From contig NZ_VSFA01000006.1 of NCBI RefSeq assembly GCF_008119785.1, positions 62,001-126,000 of the forward strand: DNA of 64,000 bases, in the 5' to 3' direction. The notes below the pieces were generated by a model. That model ran no database searches. It had not been told where the DNA came from and saw only the letters and a program-made list of their open reading frames with translations. Source of the DNA: Micromonospora sp. MP36 (GTDB lineage Bacteria > Actinomycetota > Actinomycetes > Mycobacteriales > Micromonosporaceae). Below, one piece after another: positions 8,774 through 17,042 of this stretch. How positions within the stretch are numbered: the stretch's first letter is position 1; each line of letters begins with the position of its first letter. The position numbers and the translations under genes are program-made.

Positions 8774-9184
8774 GTGAGTCTTTCCGAGAGCGAACTGCCC
8801 ACCACCGAGGAAGAGTGGCGGGTCCGGCTGAGCCCCGAGGAGTTCCGGGTGCTCCGCGAGCACGGCACCGAGCGGCCGTGGACCGGCGAGTACGTCGACA
8901 CCAAGACCCCCGGCGTCTACCACTGCCGGGCCTGCGGGGCGGAGCTGTTCCGCAGCGAGGACAAGTTCGACTCGCACTGCGGCTGGCCCAGCTTCGACGA
9001 CGCGATCCCCGGGGCGGTGAAGGAGATTCCCGACAACACCCTCGGCATGCGGCGTACGGAGATCCGCTGCGCGCGGTGCGACAGCCATCTCGGGCACGTC
9101 TTCGAGGGTGAGGGCTTCACCCCCAGGGACATCCGGCACTGCGTGAACTCGGTCTCGATCCGGCTGGAGCCGAAGCAGGGCTGA
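8774..9184 (+). CDS. msrB: Peptide-methionine (R)-S-oxide reductase MsrB
   Basis: 136 aa, usual MsrB length. It reduces methionine-R-sulfoxide in oxidised proteins using thioredoxin. Two CxxC zinc-binding pairs are visible (CRAC near residue 51 and CARC near residue 97), together with the substrate-pocket motif HCGWPSF, the HLGHVF segment and the catalytic cysteine in RHCVNSVSIRL. The start is the GTG 6 nt after TACCGT. Transcribed alone and divergent from the LigD-type polymerase gene; both fit damage or stress repair, but nothing here shows shared regulation. Confidence 0.97.
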   Translation: MSLSESELPTTEEEWRVRLSPEEFRVLREHGTERPWTGEYVDTKTPGVYHCRACGAELFRSEDKFDSHCGWPSFDDAIPGAVKEIPDNTLGMRRTEIRCARCDSHLGHVFEGEGFTPRDIRHCVNSVSIRLEPKQG

Positions 9185-9209
9185 GGGGCCGCCCGGTGGC
9201 GCCGGGCGC

Positions 9210-9485
9210 TCAGAGCAGCAGCCGGCAGCCCCGCTCGTCTACCGCGTCGGCGGACTCGTCGTCCAGCCAGACACCGCCGGTGGCGAGGTAGCGGAAGTGG
9301 TGCTCGCCGGGGCCGAGCCGGACGGTGACCGTCCGGGTGCCGTCCCGGCGGGCCACCAGCTCGTGCCGGCCGGGTTCCCAGTCGTTGAAGCAGCCGACCA
9401 CGCTCACCGCGCCGGCCGGGGTGTCCCGCGGCAGGCAGAAGGTGACCCGGGTCTGGGTGCCGAAGAGCTTGTTGCGCTTGATCAC
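9210..9485 (-). CDS. Small CBM48-like (glycogen-binding/isoamylase N-terminal) protein
   Basis: 91 aa. The sequence shows the CBM48/AMPK-beta type beta-sandwich: VTFCLPRDTPAGAVSVVG, the conserved FNDWEPGRHEL turn, a positively charged TRTVTVRLGPGEHHF strand and the YLATGGVWLDDE segment. It is the whole protein, with no catalytic domain, so it probably binds alpha-glucan or acts as a small structural or regulatory module. The GTG start is preceded by a GGAGG ribosome binding site. It is convergent with msrB, leaving 25 bp between the stops. Confidence 0.85.
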   Translation of the reverse strand: MIKRNKLFGTQTRVTFCLPRDTPAGAVSVVGCFNDWEPGRHELVARRDGTRTVTVRLGPGEHHFRYLATGGVWLDDESADAVDERGCRLLL

Positions 9486-9643
9486 GTGGTCCTCCGGGGG
9501 GTGTCGGGGCGGTCACCAGGCCTAACGTCCGACACGCCGGGGGCGACTCGCCGTCGAGCCGGACCAGATTCCCCGATTCCGGTTGCCCGCCTGTGTCGCT
9601 TGCTCGACGCTGGGGTGACGTGTCCATATCGGGGGGATTTGTA

Positions 9644-9904
9644 ATGGCTACCTGCGAGGTATGCGGTAACGACTACTGGGGGGCGTTCGAGGTCCGCACG
9701 GCCAGCGGGGCGGTGCACACCTTCGACTCCTTCGAGTGCGCCATCCACCGGATGGCGCCGATCTGCGAGCACTGCCAGATCAAGATCGCCGGCCACGGCG
9801 TCGAGGTCAACGGCCGCTTCTTCTGCTGCGCCCACTGTGCCCGCGCCGTCGAGGGCGCCCAGGGCGCGGAGGTACGCGACGCGGTGGGCGCCCGCCCGTC
9901 CTGA
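9644..9904 (+). CDS. Small Cys-rich, putative zinc-binding protein
   Basis: 86 aa, beginning MATCEVCGNDYWGAFEV. Cysteine pairs CEVC (4-7), the later CEHC (residues 44-47) and CCAHC, with conserved histidines, suggest one or two zinc ribbons. Similar actinobacterial proteins are annotated as prokaryotic metallothionein family; I recognise the pattern but not a proven function. The ATG at 9644 is preceded by the purine-rich GGGGGGA stretch and is preferred to an upstream in-frame ATG that lacks one. A palindromic repeat follows the stop codon. Confidence 0.75.
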   Translation: MATCEVCGNDYWGAFEVRTASGAVHTFDSFECAIHRMAPICEHCQIKIAGHGVEVNGRFFCCAHCARAVEGAQGAEVRDAVGARPS

Positions 9905-9908
9905 CGTG

Positions 9909-9959
9909 AGGGAAGGGCCGCTGTTAACGCCTTCGGTTGTACAGCACCCCTCCTAACTC
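9909..9959 (+). repeat. GGAAGGGCC/TTAACGCCT intergenic repeat, copy 1
   Basis: The sequence GGGAAGGGCC, then CTGTTAACGCCTTCGG, then GTACAG and CCCC, matches two other intergenic sites in this window (12001-12051 on the minus strand and 15323-15375). This copy is the most degenerate and has a weak dyad. It begins 5 nt after a stop codon. Confidence 0.7.
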
Positions 9960-9998
9960 GTAAGTGAGCGGTAAGGGTCACCGCTGCTCGGTCCTGGT

Positions 9999-10010
9999 TA
10001 GCATCCCGCC
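9999..10010 (+). promoter_or_regulatory. Leaderless-type -10 element before thioredoxin-like lipoprotein
   Basis: TAGCAT (9999-10004) is followed by 6 nt and then the ATG, with no Shine-Dalgarno sequence. This is the usual spacing for leaderless transcripts in actinobacteria. Confidence 0.55.
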
Positions 10011-10595
10011 ATGCCCGCCACCAGATCGGCGCTGCTGCCGCTCACGCTGACCACCGTTCTCGCCCTCGCCGGTTGCGCGGGGGCGGAACGCTCGACCGAC
10101 GACGCCGCCCCGGCCGGCTCCGCACCGGCCACCTCGGCTCCGACGCCCACCGGTACGGCCGCCGCCACGCCGACGGGCACGACCGCGCCGGTGCCGGCCA
10201 CGCTGGACTTCACCGCGCGCACCATCGACGGCGGGCAGTTCACCGGCGGCAGCCTCGCGGGCAAGCCAGCCGTGCTGTGGTTTTGGGCGGCCTGGTGCAC
10301 CCGCTGCCGGGGCGTCGCCGACGACGTGGCCGCGGTGCGGCGGGACAACGCGAGCCGGATCAACCTGATCGGTGTGGCTGGGCTGGGCAGCGGCGCGGAC
10401 GCGATGCGGCGGTTCGCCCGGGACACCGGCATCGCGGCCTTCCCGAACCTGGCCGACGACGACGGCGCGGTCTGGCGCCGGTTCGGCGTCAGCACCCAGG
10501 AGTGGTACGTGCTGCTCGACTCCGCAGGGAAGGTGGTGCACTCCGGGGCGCTGTCCCAGGCCGAGCTGCGCCGGCGGGTGGCGGAGCTGTCCTGA
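10011..10595 (+). CDS. TlpA/ResA-like thioredoxin-fold lipoprotein
   Basis: 194 aa. A lipobox (LALAGC, Cys at about residue 23) is followed by a Thr/Pro/Ala-rich linker to about residue 60 and then a thioredoxin-like domain. Its redox motif is WCTRC (in AVLWFWAAWCTRC), so it is probably an extracytoplasmic lipoprotein that reduces or isomerises disulfides. The CcdA-like membrane protein starts 1 nt after the stop, which fits a reductant relay from cytoplasmic thioredoxin through CcdA to this protein. It may serve cytochrome c maturation or general extracytoplasmic thiol homeostasis. Confidence 0.92.
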   Translation: MPATRSALLPLTLTTVLALAGCAGAERSTDDAAPAGSAPATSAPTPTGTAAATPTGTTAPVPATLDFTARTIDGGQFTGGSLAGKPAVLWFWAAWCTRCRGVADDVAAVRRDNASRINLIGVAGLGSGADAMRRFARDTGIAAFPNLADDDGAVWRRFGVSTQEWYVLLDSAGKVVHSGALSQAELRRRVAELS

Positions 10596-10596
10596 C

Positions 10597-11520
10597 ATGT
10601 CCGACGCCCCCTACGGTCTCGCCCTCGCCGCCGGCCTGCTCGCCGCCGTGAACCCGTGCGGGTTCGCGCTGCTGCCCGCGTACCTGTCGGTGCTGGTGCT
10701 CGGCGAGGGCACGGCGGCGGGCCGCGGACCGCTCGCGCCGGTGGGCCGGGCCCTGGCCCTGACCGGCGCGATGACCCTCGGCTTCGTCGCGGTCTTCGGC
10801 GCGTTCGGCCTGCTCGCCGGGCCCGCCGCGGACGCCGTCGCGCGCCGCCTGCCGTGGGTGTCGGTGCTGATCGGGGTGGCGCTGGTGGCGGCCGGCGGCT
10901 GGCTTCTCGCCGGTCGGCAGTTGCCGGCCCTCACCCCACGACCGGCGGCCGGCCCGACGGTCCGGGCGCGGTTCGGCTCGATGGCGCTCTTCGGGGTGGC
11001 TTACGCGGTGGCGTCGCTCGGCTGCACGGTCGGCCCGTTCCTCGCCGTGGTGGTGGCGGGCTTCCTGGCCGGCAGCCCGGCCGCGGGGGCCGGCCTCTTC
11101 GTGGCGTACGCCCTCGGCATGGGGCTCGCGGTCGGCGCGGCGGCCCTCGCCGTCGCGCTGGCCCGCGAGTCGCTGATCCGGCGCACCCGGCGGGCCGCGC
11201 CGCTGCTCGGCCGGCTAGCCGGCCTGCTGCTCGTGCTCACCGGCGGCTACGTGGCCTGGTACGGCTGGTACGAGGTGCGGCTGTTCGCCGGCGGCGACGC
11301 CGACGACCCGGTGATCGCCGCCGCCGGCCGGATGCAGGGCGCGGTGAGCGGCTGGCTGGCCGGGCTGGGCCCGTGGGCCGTCGCCGCGATCGTCGCCGCG
11401 CTGCTCGGCGCGGCGGCCGCCGGCACCCTGGCCCGCCGGCGGGCGGCCACCGTCCGGGCCGGTGCCGCCGAGGTCACCCCCGCCCCGGCCGGGCGCGGCG
11501 GCGGGCCGGGCGCGACCTAA
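10597..11520 (+). CDS. ccdA: CcdA/DsbD-family transmembrane thiol-reduction protein
   Basis: 307 aa with about eight hydrophobic helices. The NPCGFALLPAYLS motif near residues 19-31 and a second half-repeat with SLGCTVGPF hold the paired membrane cysteines typical of CcdA. These proteins carry electrons from cytoplasmic thioredoxin across the membrane. The ATG lies 1 nt after the lipoprotein stop, so the pair is co-translated. The gene ends TAA, and that TAA also forms the start of the TAACAT element of the next gene. Confidence 0.93.
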   Translation: MSDAPYGLALAAGLLAAVNPCGFALLPAYLSVLVLGEGTAAGRGPLAPVGRALALTGAMTLGFVAVFGAFGLLAGPAADAVARRLPWVSVLIGVALVAAGGWLLAGRQLPALTPRPAAGPTVRARFGSMALFGVAYAVASLGCTVGPFLAVVVAGFLAGSPAAGAGLFVAYALGMGLAVGAAALAVALARESLIRRTRRAAPLLGRLAGLLLVLTGGYVAWYGWYEVRLFAGGDADDPVIAAAGRMQGAVSGWLAGLGPWAVAAIVAALLGAAAAGTLARRRAATVRAGAAEVTPAPAGRGGGPGAT

Positions 11521-11529
11521 CATCGCGGG

Positions 11530-11985
11530 ATGCCGTCACCGATCGAGTCGCACGTCGCCACCTTCGCCGAACTGGACGCCCGCACCTTCCACGACCTGCT
11601 CCGGCTGCGCATCGACGTGTTCGTGGTGGAGCAGAACTGCCCGTACCCGGAGCTGGACGGCCGGGACGTCGAACCCGGCACCCGGCACCTCTGGCTGACC
11701 CGGGACGGCGCGGTGGTGGCGTACCTGCGGATCCTGATCGACGAGGACGGCGTGGCGCGGATCGGCCGGGTGGTGGTGGCGCCGGCGGCCCGCGGCGCGG
11801 GCCTGGCCGGCCGGCTGATGACCGAGGCGCTGGCCCTGGTCGGCGCGGGCCCGTGCGTGCTGGAGGCGCAGACCCACCTGGTCGACTTCTACGCCGGCCA
11901 CGGCTTCACCGTCAGCGGCCCCGGGTACGTGGAGGACGGCATCCCGCACACCCCGATGCGGCGGGAGGCCCGGCCGGCCGCCTGA
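11530..11985 (+). CDS. GNAT acetyltransferase, ElaA family
   Basis: 151 aa. The N-terminal LRLRIDVFVVEQNCPYPELDGRD segment is the ElaA signature, and the acetyl-CoA loop is visible as RVVVAPAARGAGLAGRL. The C-terminal part (LVDFYAGHGFTVSGPGYVEDGIPHTPM) is also typical. ElaA proteins are acyltransferases of unknown physiological substrate. TAACAT (11518-11523) ends 6 nt before the ATG, suggesting a leaderless transcript in addition to readthrough from ccdA. Confidence 0.93.
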   Translation: MPSPIESHVATFAELDARTFHDLLRLRIDVFVVEQNCPYPELDGRDVEPGTRHLWLTRDGAVVAYLRILIDEDGVARIGRVVVAPAARGAGLAGRLMTEALALVGAGPCVLEAQTHLVDFYAGHGFTVSGPGYVEDGIPHTPMRREARPAA

Positions 11986-12000
11986 CGCCACGGCCTACGT

Positions 12001-12051
12001 GTTAGTAGGGGCCCCTGCACAACGCGAGGCGTTAGCCGGGGCCCCTTCCTT
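12001..12051 (-). repeat. GGAAGGGCC/TTAACGCCT intergenic repeat, copy 2; likely bidirectional terminator
   Basis: On the minus strand it begins right at the hemQ stop codon with AAAGGAAGG. The arms are GGGGCCCC on both sides of GGCTAACGCCTCGCGTTGTGCA, giving a perfect 8-bp self-complementary stem motif at each end. It lies between convergent elaA-like and hemQ genes, so a bidirectional terminator role is plausible. Confidence 0.75.
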
Positions 12052-12753
12052 TCAGGGCAGGCAGGTGACGATGTCGGCGATGGGGCGGCGGCGGCCGGTG
12101 TAGAAGGGGATCTCCTCGCGCACGTGCCGCCGGGCCCGGGCGGCCCGCAGGTCCCGCATCAGGTCGACGATCCGGTGCAGCTCGTCGGCCTCGAAGGCGA
12201 GCATCCACTCGTAGTCGCCGAGGGCGAACGAGGCCACCGTGTTGGCCCGCACGTCCGGGTAGCCGCGGGCCATCCGGCCGTGCTCGGCCAGCATCTCGCG
12301 CCGCTCGGCGTCGGGCAGCAGGTACCACTCGTACGAGCGGACGAACGGGTAGACGCAGAGGTAGGCCCGGGCCTCCTCGCCGGCCAGGAACGCCGGGATG
12401 TGGCTCTTGTTGAACTCGGCCGGCCGGTGCAGCGCCATCTGCGACCAGACCGGGGTGAGCGCCCGGCCCAGCGTGGTCCGGCGGAACCGCAGGTACGCGT
12501 CCTGGAGCGCGTCGCTGGACGTCGAGTGCCACCAGATCATCAGGTCGGCGTCGGCGCGCAGGCCGGCCACGTCGTACGTGCCCCGGATGGTCACGTCCTT
12601 GCCGGCCAGCTCGGTGAAGAGGGACTCGACCTCGTCGACGACGTTCTCGCGCAGCGACGGGAGGGGGCTGGTCGCCCGGTATACCGACCACATGGTGTAG
12701 CGGATGGTCTCGTTGAGCTCCCGCAGCCGCGCCGCGTTGGTCTGCTCGGTCAT
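12052..12753 (-). CDS. hemQ: Coproheme decarboxylase HemQ (ChdC)
   Basis: 233 aa, typical of the actinobacterial HemQ/chlorite-dismutase-like family. It oxidatively decarboxylates iron-coproporphyrin III to protoheme, the last step of the coproporphyrin-dependent pathway. Family segments include [12 protein letters not shown] at the N-terminus, DLMIWWHS, the heme-ligand region [17 protein letters not shown], and [13 protein letters not shown]. The ATG overlaps the hemY stop (ATGA, 12750-12753), which sets the start and shows coupling. Third gene of hemE-hemY-hemQ. The ferrochelatase gene is not in this window. Confidence 0.96.
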   Translation of the reverse strand: MTEQTNAARLRELNETIRYTMWSVYRATSPLPSLRENVVDEVESLFTELAGKDVTIRGTYDVAGLRADADLMIWWHSTSSDALQDAYLRFRRTTLGRALTPVWSQMALHRPAEFNKSHIPAFLAGEEARAYLCVYPFVRSYEWYLLPDAERREMLAEHGRMARGYPDVRANTVASFALGDYEWMLAFEADELHRIVDLMRDLRAARARRHVREEIPFYTGRRRPIADIVTCLP

Positions 12754-14159
12754 GCTGCCGATCCTCCCAGTGCTGTGATGATCTCTTCGGCCGCCGTCTC
12801 GCCGGAGCGGACGCAGACCGGAATGCCGACGCCGTCGTAGCCGGCCCCGGCCAGGGCCAGCGTCGGGTGGGCGGCGCGCAGGCGCGCCCGGACCGCCGCC
12901 ACCCGCGCGCCGTGGCCGGGGGTGTACTGCGGCAGGGCCCCGCCCCACCGCTGCACGTGCCGGGCGACCGGGGCGGGCAGCGGGGTGCCCAGCACCTTCG
13001 ACAGCTCCCGGTGCACGGTGCTGACCAGGTCGTCGTCGGTGAGCTGGAGCGACGTCTCCTCCCCGTACCGACCGACCGAGGCGCGCAGCAGGGCGAGCCC
13101 CTCGGGTCGGCGCAGGTGCCCCCACTTCGTGGTGAAGAAGGTGGCCGCCTTGATCAGCAGGCCCTCGGTGGCCGGCACCAGGAAGCCGGAGAGCTCCGGC
13201 AGCTCCGGCGCGGGCAGGGCCATGGTGACCAGGGCCACGCTGGCGTAGTCCAGCCCGCCGACGGTGGCGGCCACCTCGGGCGCCGGGCCGGCGAGCAGCC
13301 GGGCGGCCGGGCGGGCCGGCACGGCGAGCAGCACCGCGTCCGCCTCGACCTGCTCAGGTTCGCGGGTGGGGCCGACGGTGAGGCGCCACCCGGCCGATGT
13401 CCGGTGCAGCTCGCGCACCGCCGCGTCCCGGCGGATCATCGCGCCACTCTCGCGCGCCGCCGCCTCGACGAGAACGCTCAGCCCGCCGGCCAGGGTGCCG
13501 AAGACCGGCGCGCCGGGGATGCGGGGTGCGGCCGCCTGCGCGGCCCGGACCGCGCCGACCAGGGTGTGCTCGACCCGGGCCGCGCGGGCCAGCGCCGGCA
13601 TCGTGGTGACCAGGGAGAGGCCGTCGGCCCGGCCCGCGTAGACGCCGCCGAGCATCGGGTCGACCAGCCGGTCCACCACCTCGTCGCCGAACCGCTCGCG
13701 GACCAGCGTGCCGACCGCGACGTCGGAGTCCGGGCCAAGCAGCGGGCGGCCGGCGTCCCGGTCGGCGTCCGCCGCCGGCCGCGCCACCGCCGCCACCTTC
13801 GCCAGGTCACCGGGTACGCCGACCAGCGTCCCGCCGGGGACGGGGCGCAGGCCGCCGTCAATGACCAGCGCGGCCTGCCCGACGGTCGGGTGCACGATCC
13901 GGTCGGTCAGTCCGAGCCGGTGGATCAGGCTGACCGCGGCCGATTCCCCGCCGGCCGGGTCGCGCATCAGGAAGGACTCGGCGCCGAACTCGACGGGCTG
14001 CCCGGCCAGCTCACCGGTGCGCAGCTTGCCGCCGAGCAGGCCGGACTGCTCGTACACGGTGACCTCGGTGCCGGCGGGGGCGCGGTCGCGCAACCGGACG
14101 GCGGCGGCCAGCCCGGTGACGCCGCCACCGACGATCGCCACCCGCCACGGTCGCGCCAT
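12750..14159 (-). CDS. hemY: Coproporphyrinogen III oxidase HemY/CgoX (protoporphyrinogen oxidase family)
   Basis: 469 aa. The N-terminal Rossmann motif [17 protein letters not shown] (residues 7-23) binds FAD. The E/GGKLRT segment and the C-terminal [17 protein letters not shown] segment complete the flavin site. In actinobacteria this soluble enzyme oxidises coproporphyrinogen III to coproporphyrin III. It sits 10 nt after hemE and overlaps hemQ by 4 nt, so heme intermediates are handled by proteins made from one message. The older name is hemG-type protoporphyrinogen oxidase. Confidence 0.95.
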   Translation of the reverse strand: MARPWRVAIVGGGVTGLAAAVRLRDRAPAGTEVTVYEQSGLLGGKLRTGELAGQPVEFGAESFLMRDPAGGESAAVSLIHRLGLTDRIVHPTVGQAALVIDGGLRPVPGGTLVGVPGDLAKVAAVARPAADADRDAGRPLLGPDSDVAVGTLVRERFGDEVVDRLVDPMLGGVYAGRADGLSLVTTMPALARAARVEHTLVGAVRAAQAAAPRIPGAPVFGTLAGGLSVLVEAAARESGAMIRRDAAVRELHRTSAGWRLTVGPTREPEQVEADAVLLAVPARPAARLLAGPAPEVAATVGGLDYASVALVTMALPAPELPELSGFLVPATEGLLIKAATFFTTKWGHLRRPEGLALLRASVGRYGEETSLQLTDDDLVSTVHRELSKVLGTPLPAPVARHVQRWGGALPQYTPGHGARVAAVRARLRAAHPTLALAGAGYDGVGIPVCVRSGETAAEEIITALGGSAA

Positions 14160-14169
14160 GGTCCCTCCC

Positions 14170-15261
14170 CTACTCGGCCGGGCGCGCGCTGAGTTCGTGC
14201 ACCAGCGCGACCACCCGGGTCAGCACGTCGGGGTCCGTCTCGGGCAGGACGCCGTGCCCGAGGTTGAACACGTGTCCGGGGGCGGCCCGCCCCTCGTCGA
14301 GGATCCGGCGCACCTCGGCCTCCACCACCGGCCACGGGGCGAGCAACACGCACGGGTCGAGGTTGCCCTGCACGGCCTTGTCCGGCCCGATCCGGCGGGT
14401 CGCCACGTCCAGCGGGGTACGCCAGTCCACGCCGACCACGTCGACGCCGGCCTCGCCCATCGCGCCGAGCAGCTCGGCGGTGCCCACCCCGAAGTGGATC
14501 CGGGGCACACCCGAGTCGGCCAGGCCGGTGAGCACGTGGGTCGAGTGCGGCAGCACGTAGCGGCGGTAGTCGGCCTCGGACAGCGCGCCGGCCCAGGAGT
14601 CGAAGAGCTGCACGGCGGACACCCCGGCGTCGACCTGGACCCGGAGGAACGACAGCGTGACCTCGGCCAGCCGGGCGCAGAGGGCGTGCCAGAGGTCCGG
14701 GTCGCCGTACATCAGCGCCTTGGTCTTCGCGTGGGTCCGCGACGGCCCGCCCTCCACCAGGTAGCTGGCCAGGGTGAACGGGGCCCCGGCGAAGCCGATC
14801 AGCGGGGTGTCGCCCAGCTCGGCGACGAGCAGCCGGACCGCCTCGTCCACGTAGGACACGTCATCGCGGGTGATCGGCCGGATCCGGTCGACGTCGGCGG
14901 CGGCGCGGACCGGCTCGGCCACCACCGGCCCGGTGCCGGCCACGATGTCCAGGTCGACGCCGGCGGCGGCCACCGGGACCACGATGTCGCTGAACAGAAT
15001 CGCCGCGTCGACCCCGTGCCGGCGGACCGGCTGGAGGGTGATCTCGGCGACCAGGTCCGGACGGCGGCACGATTCCAGCATCGGCACGTTGGCCCGGATC
15101 TCCCGGTACTCCGGCAGCGACCGGCCGGCCTGCCGCATGAACCAGACCGGGGTGTGCGGGGTCGGCTCGCGCCGGCAGGCGCGGACGAAGGGCGAGTCGG
15201 CCGGCCCGCAATGGCGGGATTGTCCGTCTCGGGCGGCGGTGCCCGTGGTGTCGGTGCTCAT
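14170..15261 (-). CDS. hemE: Uroporphyrinogen decarboxylase
   Basis: 363 aa. HemE removes four acetate carboxyls from uroporphyrinogen III to give coproporphyrinogen III. Signature segments are [16 protein letters not shown] (the RxxxR tetrapyrrole clamp), [23 protein letters not shown] and the C-terminal [10 protein letters not shown]. The ATG at 15261 begins MSTDTTG; an upstream in-frame alternative at 15309 adds a low-complexity Ala/Arg stretch and is unlikely. It heads the operon hemE-hemY-hemQ. The divergent DUF3000 gene and a palindromic repeat lie upstream. Confidence 0.97.
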   Translation of the reverse strand: MSTDTTGTAARDGQSRHCGPADSPFVRACRREPTPHTPVWFMRQAGRSLPEYREIRANVPMLESCRRPDLVAEITLQPVRRHGVDAAILFSDIVVPVAAAGVDLDIVAGTGPVVAEPVRAAADVDRIRPITRDDVSYVDEAVRLLVAELGDTPLIGFAGAPFTLASYLVEGGPSRTHAKTKALMYGDPDLWHALCARLAEVTLSFLRVQVDAGVSAVQLFDSWAGALSEADYRRYVLPHSTHVLTGLADSGVPRIHFGVGTAELLGAMGEAGVDVVGVDWRTPLDVATRRIGPDKAVQGNLDPCVLLAPWPVVEAEVRRILDEGRAAPGHVFNLGHGVLPETDPDVLTRVVALVHELSARPAE

Positions 15262-15322
15262 CGCGGCAATCGTGCCACGCGCCCGGGCCGCCCCCGCCGC
15301 CACCGTCACCTTTTGTGACGTG

Positions 15323-15375
15323 AAAGGAAGGGCCCCCGGTCAACGCCTCCCGTACAGGGGCGCGGCCCCGGTCAA
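15323..15375 (+). repeat. GGAAGGGCC/TTAACGCCT intergenic repeat, copy 3
   Basis: AAAGGAAGGGCCC, then GGTCAACGCCT, then CCGTACAGGGGC and GGCCCC, aligns with the copies at 9909 and 12001. Here it lies between the divergent hemE and DUF3000 genes, where no terminator is needed. That argues the family is a dispersed repeat rather than only a terminator. Confidence 0.75.
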
Positions 15376-15460
15376 ACAGATCTGCCCGGCGCATGATCGC
15401 GGCTCGCCGCTCGGCGCGCCGTCCCGCCGTGCGAGCGGACGGCGGCATAGGCTGCCGGAC

Positions 15461-16033
15461 ATGGCCCCCCCGATCGCGCTCCCGGAAACCTTCGCCCGCG
15501 CGGTCGTGGGGTTGCGATCGGTGACCCCCCGCCCGGAGATCGTGCTGGAGGAGGTCGGCGCCCCGCAGCGCCTGGCCCCGTACGCGTTCGCGCTCTCCGC
15601 CGCGGTCATGCGCGATGACGACGAGGTGGCCACCGGGCGGCTGATCCTGCTGCACGACCCGGCCGGGCACGAGGCGTGGCAGGGCACCCTGCGGCTGGTC
15701 ACCTACGTGACCGCGGAGCTGGAGGTGGACCTGGCCAGCGACCCGCTGCTGCCCGGGGTGGGCTGGACCTGGCTGACCGACGCGCTGGACGCGCAGGACG
15801 CCCGGCACCGGGCCATCGGCGGCACGGTCACCCAGACCCTCTCCACTCGGTTCGGCGAGCTGGCCGGGCCGCCCGCCGCCGGGGACATCGAGATCCGCGC
15901 CTCGTGGACCCCGCTCGGCGTCGACCTGGCCCCGCACCTGCTCGGCTGGTGCGCCCTGCTGGCCTCGACGGCCGGCCTGCCACCGCCCGGCGTGACCGCC
16001 CTGCCGTCCCGCCGCCCCGCCGGAGCCGCCTGA
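15461..16033 (+). CDS. DUF3000 family protein
   Basis: 190 aa, beginning MAPPIALPETFARAVVGLRS. The conserved PRPEIVLEEVGAPQRLAPYAFALSA and GTVTQTLSTRFGEL segments identify DUF3000, an actinobacterial family of unknown function. It almost always sits beside hemE and RNase D, as in M. tuberculosis (Rv2680). The sequence has no membrane segment or signal peptide, so it is cytoplasmic. TAGGCT (15448-15453) lies 7 nt before the ATG, a leaderless configuration; the longer upstream frame overlaps hemE and is rejected. Confidence 0.9.
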   Translation: MAPPIALPETFARAVVGLRSVTPRPEIVLEEVGAPQRLAPYAFALSAAVMRDDDEVATGRLILLHDPAGHEAWQGTLRLVTYVTAELEVDLASDPLLPGVGWTWLTDALDAQDARHRAIGGTVTQTLSTRFGELAGPPAAGDIEIRASWTPLGVDLAPHLLGWCALLASTAGLPPPGVTALPSRRPAGAA

Positions 16034-16050
16034 CCGGCGGGAGCACGCCG

Positions 16051-16083
16051 ACGGGCCGCCCCAGGGTGACCGGAGCGGCCCGT
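16051..16083. terminator. Bidirectional hairpin between DUF3000 and proline-rich protein
   Basis: ACGGGCCGC (16051-16059) pairs perfectly with GCGGCCCGT (16075-16083) across a 15-nt loop, between convergent stops at 16033 and 16095. There is no T tract, as is common for actinobacterial terminators. Confidence 0.55.
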
Positions 16084-16094
16084 ACGGTTCGCCG

Positions 16095-16919
16095 TCAGAG
16101 GTAGTTCTCGGCCTCGTCGCAGACCTTGTCCAGGCCCTTGTTGGCCTTGTCGAAGGCCGCCTTGTTGCCGGCCGACGCCGCCGCGATCGCGGTGGTCAGC
16201 TTGTCCAGGCAGGTGGCGATGACCTTCTTCTGGCGGGCCTGCTCGTCCCGGTCGTTCTTGGTGCCGGTCAGGTCCTGCTCGGTGTCGGAGAGCTTGTCCC
16301 GGACCGTCTGCAGGTCGGCCTTGAGCTTGTCGATCTCCTGCCGGTTCGCCGCGATGGTGCCGTCCCGCTGGCTGACCCGCTGCTCGGTGCGGTGCAGCTT
16401 TCCGTTGGTGGTGACGTAGAGCCCGGTCATCACGCCGCCGGCGACGAACAGCAGCCCGGCGACGAGGGCCAGGATCAGGGTGCTCCGCCCCTTGCCGGTG
16501 CCCGCCGCGGGCGCCCCGTACGGCGGGACCGAGCCGGGCGGGGCCGACATCGGCTGCGGCCCGAACCCGGGGCCGGAGACGGGCGGGGCGGACATCGGCG
16601 GGGCGGACATCGGCTGCGGATGGCCCGGCGCGGAGACCGGGGCGGCACCGTACTGCCCGGGGACCGGGGCGGCGCCCGGCGCGTACTGCCCCGGGACCGG
16701 GGTGGCGCCGTGCTGGCCTGGGACCGGGGCGGCGCCCGGCGGGTACTGCCCGGGGACGGGCGGGGCGGACGCCGGGGTGGCCGGCTGGGGCAGGGTGGGG
16801 TCGGGCTGGGCGGCGCCGTACTGCTGGGCCGCGGGCTGGCCGCCGTACGGGCTGCCGTACCCGGTGCCGCCCGGCGGCTGGGGCGGGTAGCCCTCCGCTC
16901 CGATCGGTGGCTGGGACAT
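16095..16919 (-). CDS. Proline-rich single-pass membrane protein with coiled coil
   Basis: 274 aa. Residues 1-150 are a Pro/Gly/Ala/Gln-rich cytoplasmic tail with degenerate repeats (VPGQY, GAAPVPGQ, QPMSAPP). A single hydrophobic helix follows (STLILALVAGLLFVAGGVMTGLYV). After it comes a charged coiled coil (RTEQRVSQRDGTIAANRQEIDKLKADLQTVRDKL) and a C-terminal helix ending DKVCDEAENYL. The ATG with GGAGG upstream begins MSQPPIGAEG. The family is not recognised. It shares its layout with the next gene (a protease) and with the protein at 24269; such tails often bind FHA, SH3-like or kinase partners, but that is inference. Confidence 0.8.
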   Translation of the reverse strand: MSQPPIGAEGYPPQPPGGTGYGSPYGGQPAAQQYGAAQPDPTLPQPATPASAPPVPGQYPPGAAPVPGQHGATPVPGQYAPGAAPVPGQYGAAPVSAPGHPQPMSAPPMSAPPVSGPGFGPQPMSAPPGSVPPYGAPAAGTGKGRSTLILALVAGLLFVAGGVMTGLYVTTNGKLHRTEQRVSQRDGTIAANRQEIDKLKADLQTVRDKLSDTEQDLTGTKNDRDEQARQKKVIATCLDKLTTAIAAASAGNKAAFDKANKGLDKVCDEAENYL

Positions 16920-17042
16920 GACGTACCTCCAGGTGTGCTGGTCCCCCGTGGGGTGGCCCCCGAAGGGCCGGGGTCTGCGGGTCGATGTGATCAGGGCCAC
17001 GGGTCGGCCGATGCGGTCAACGGCGACCGGGCGGCGGGCCGG

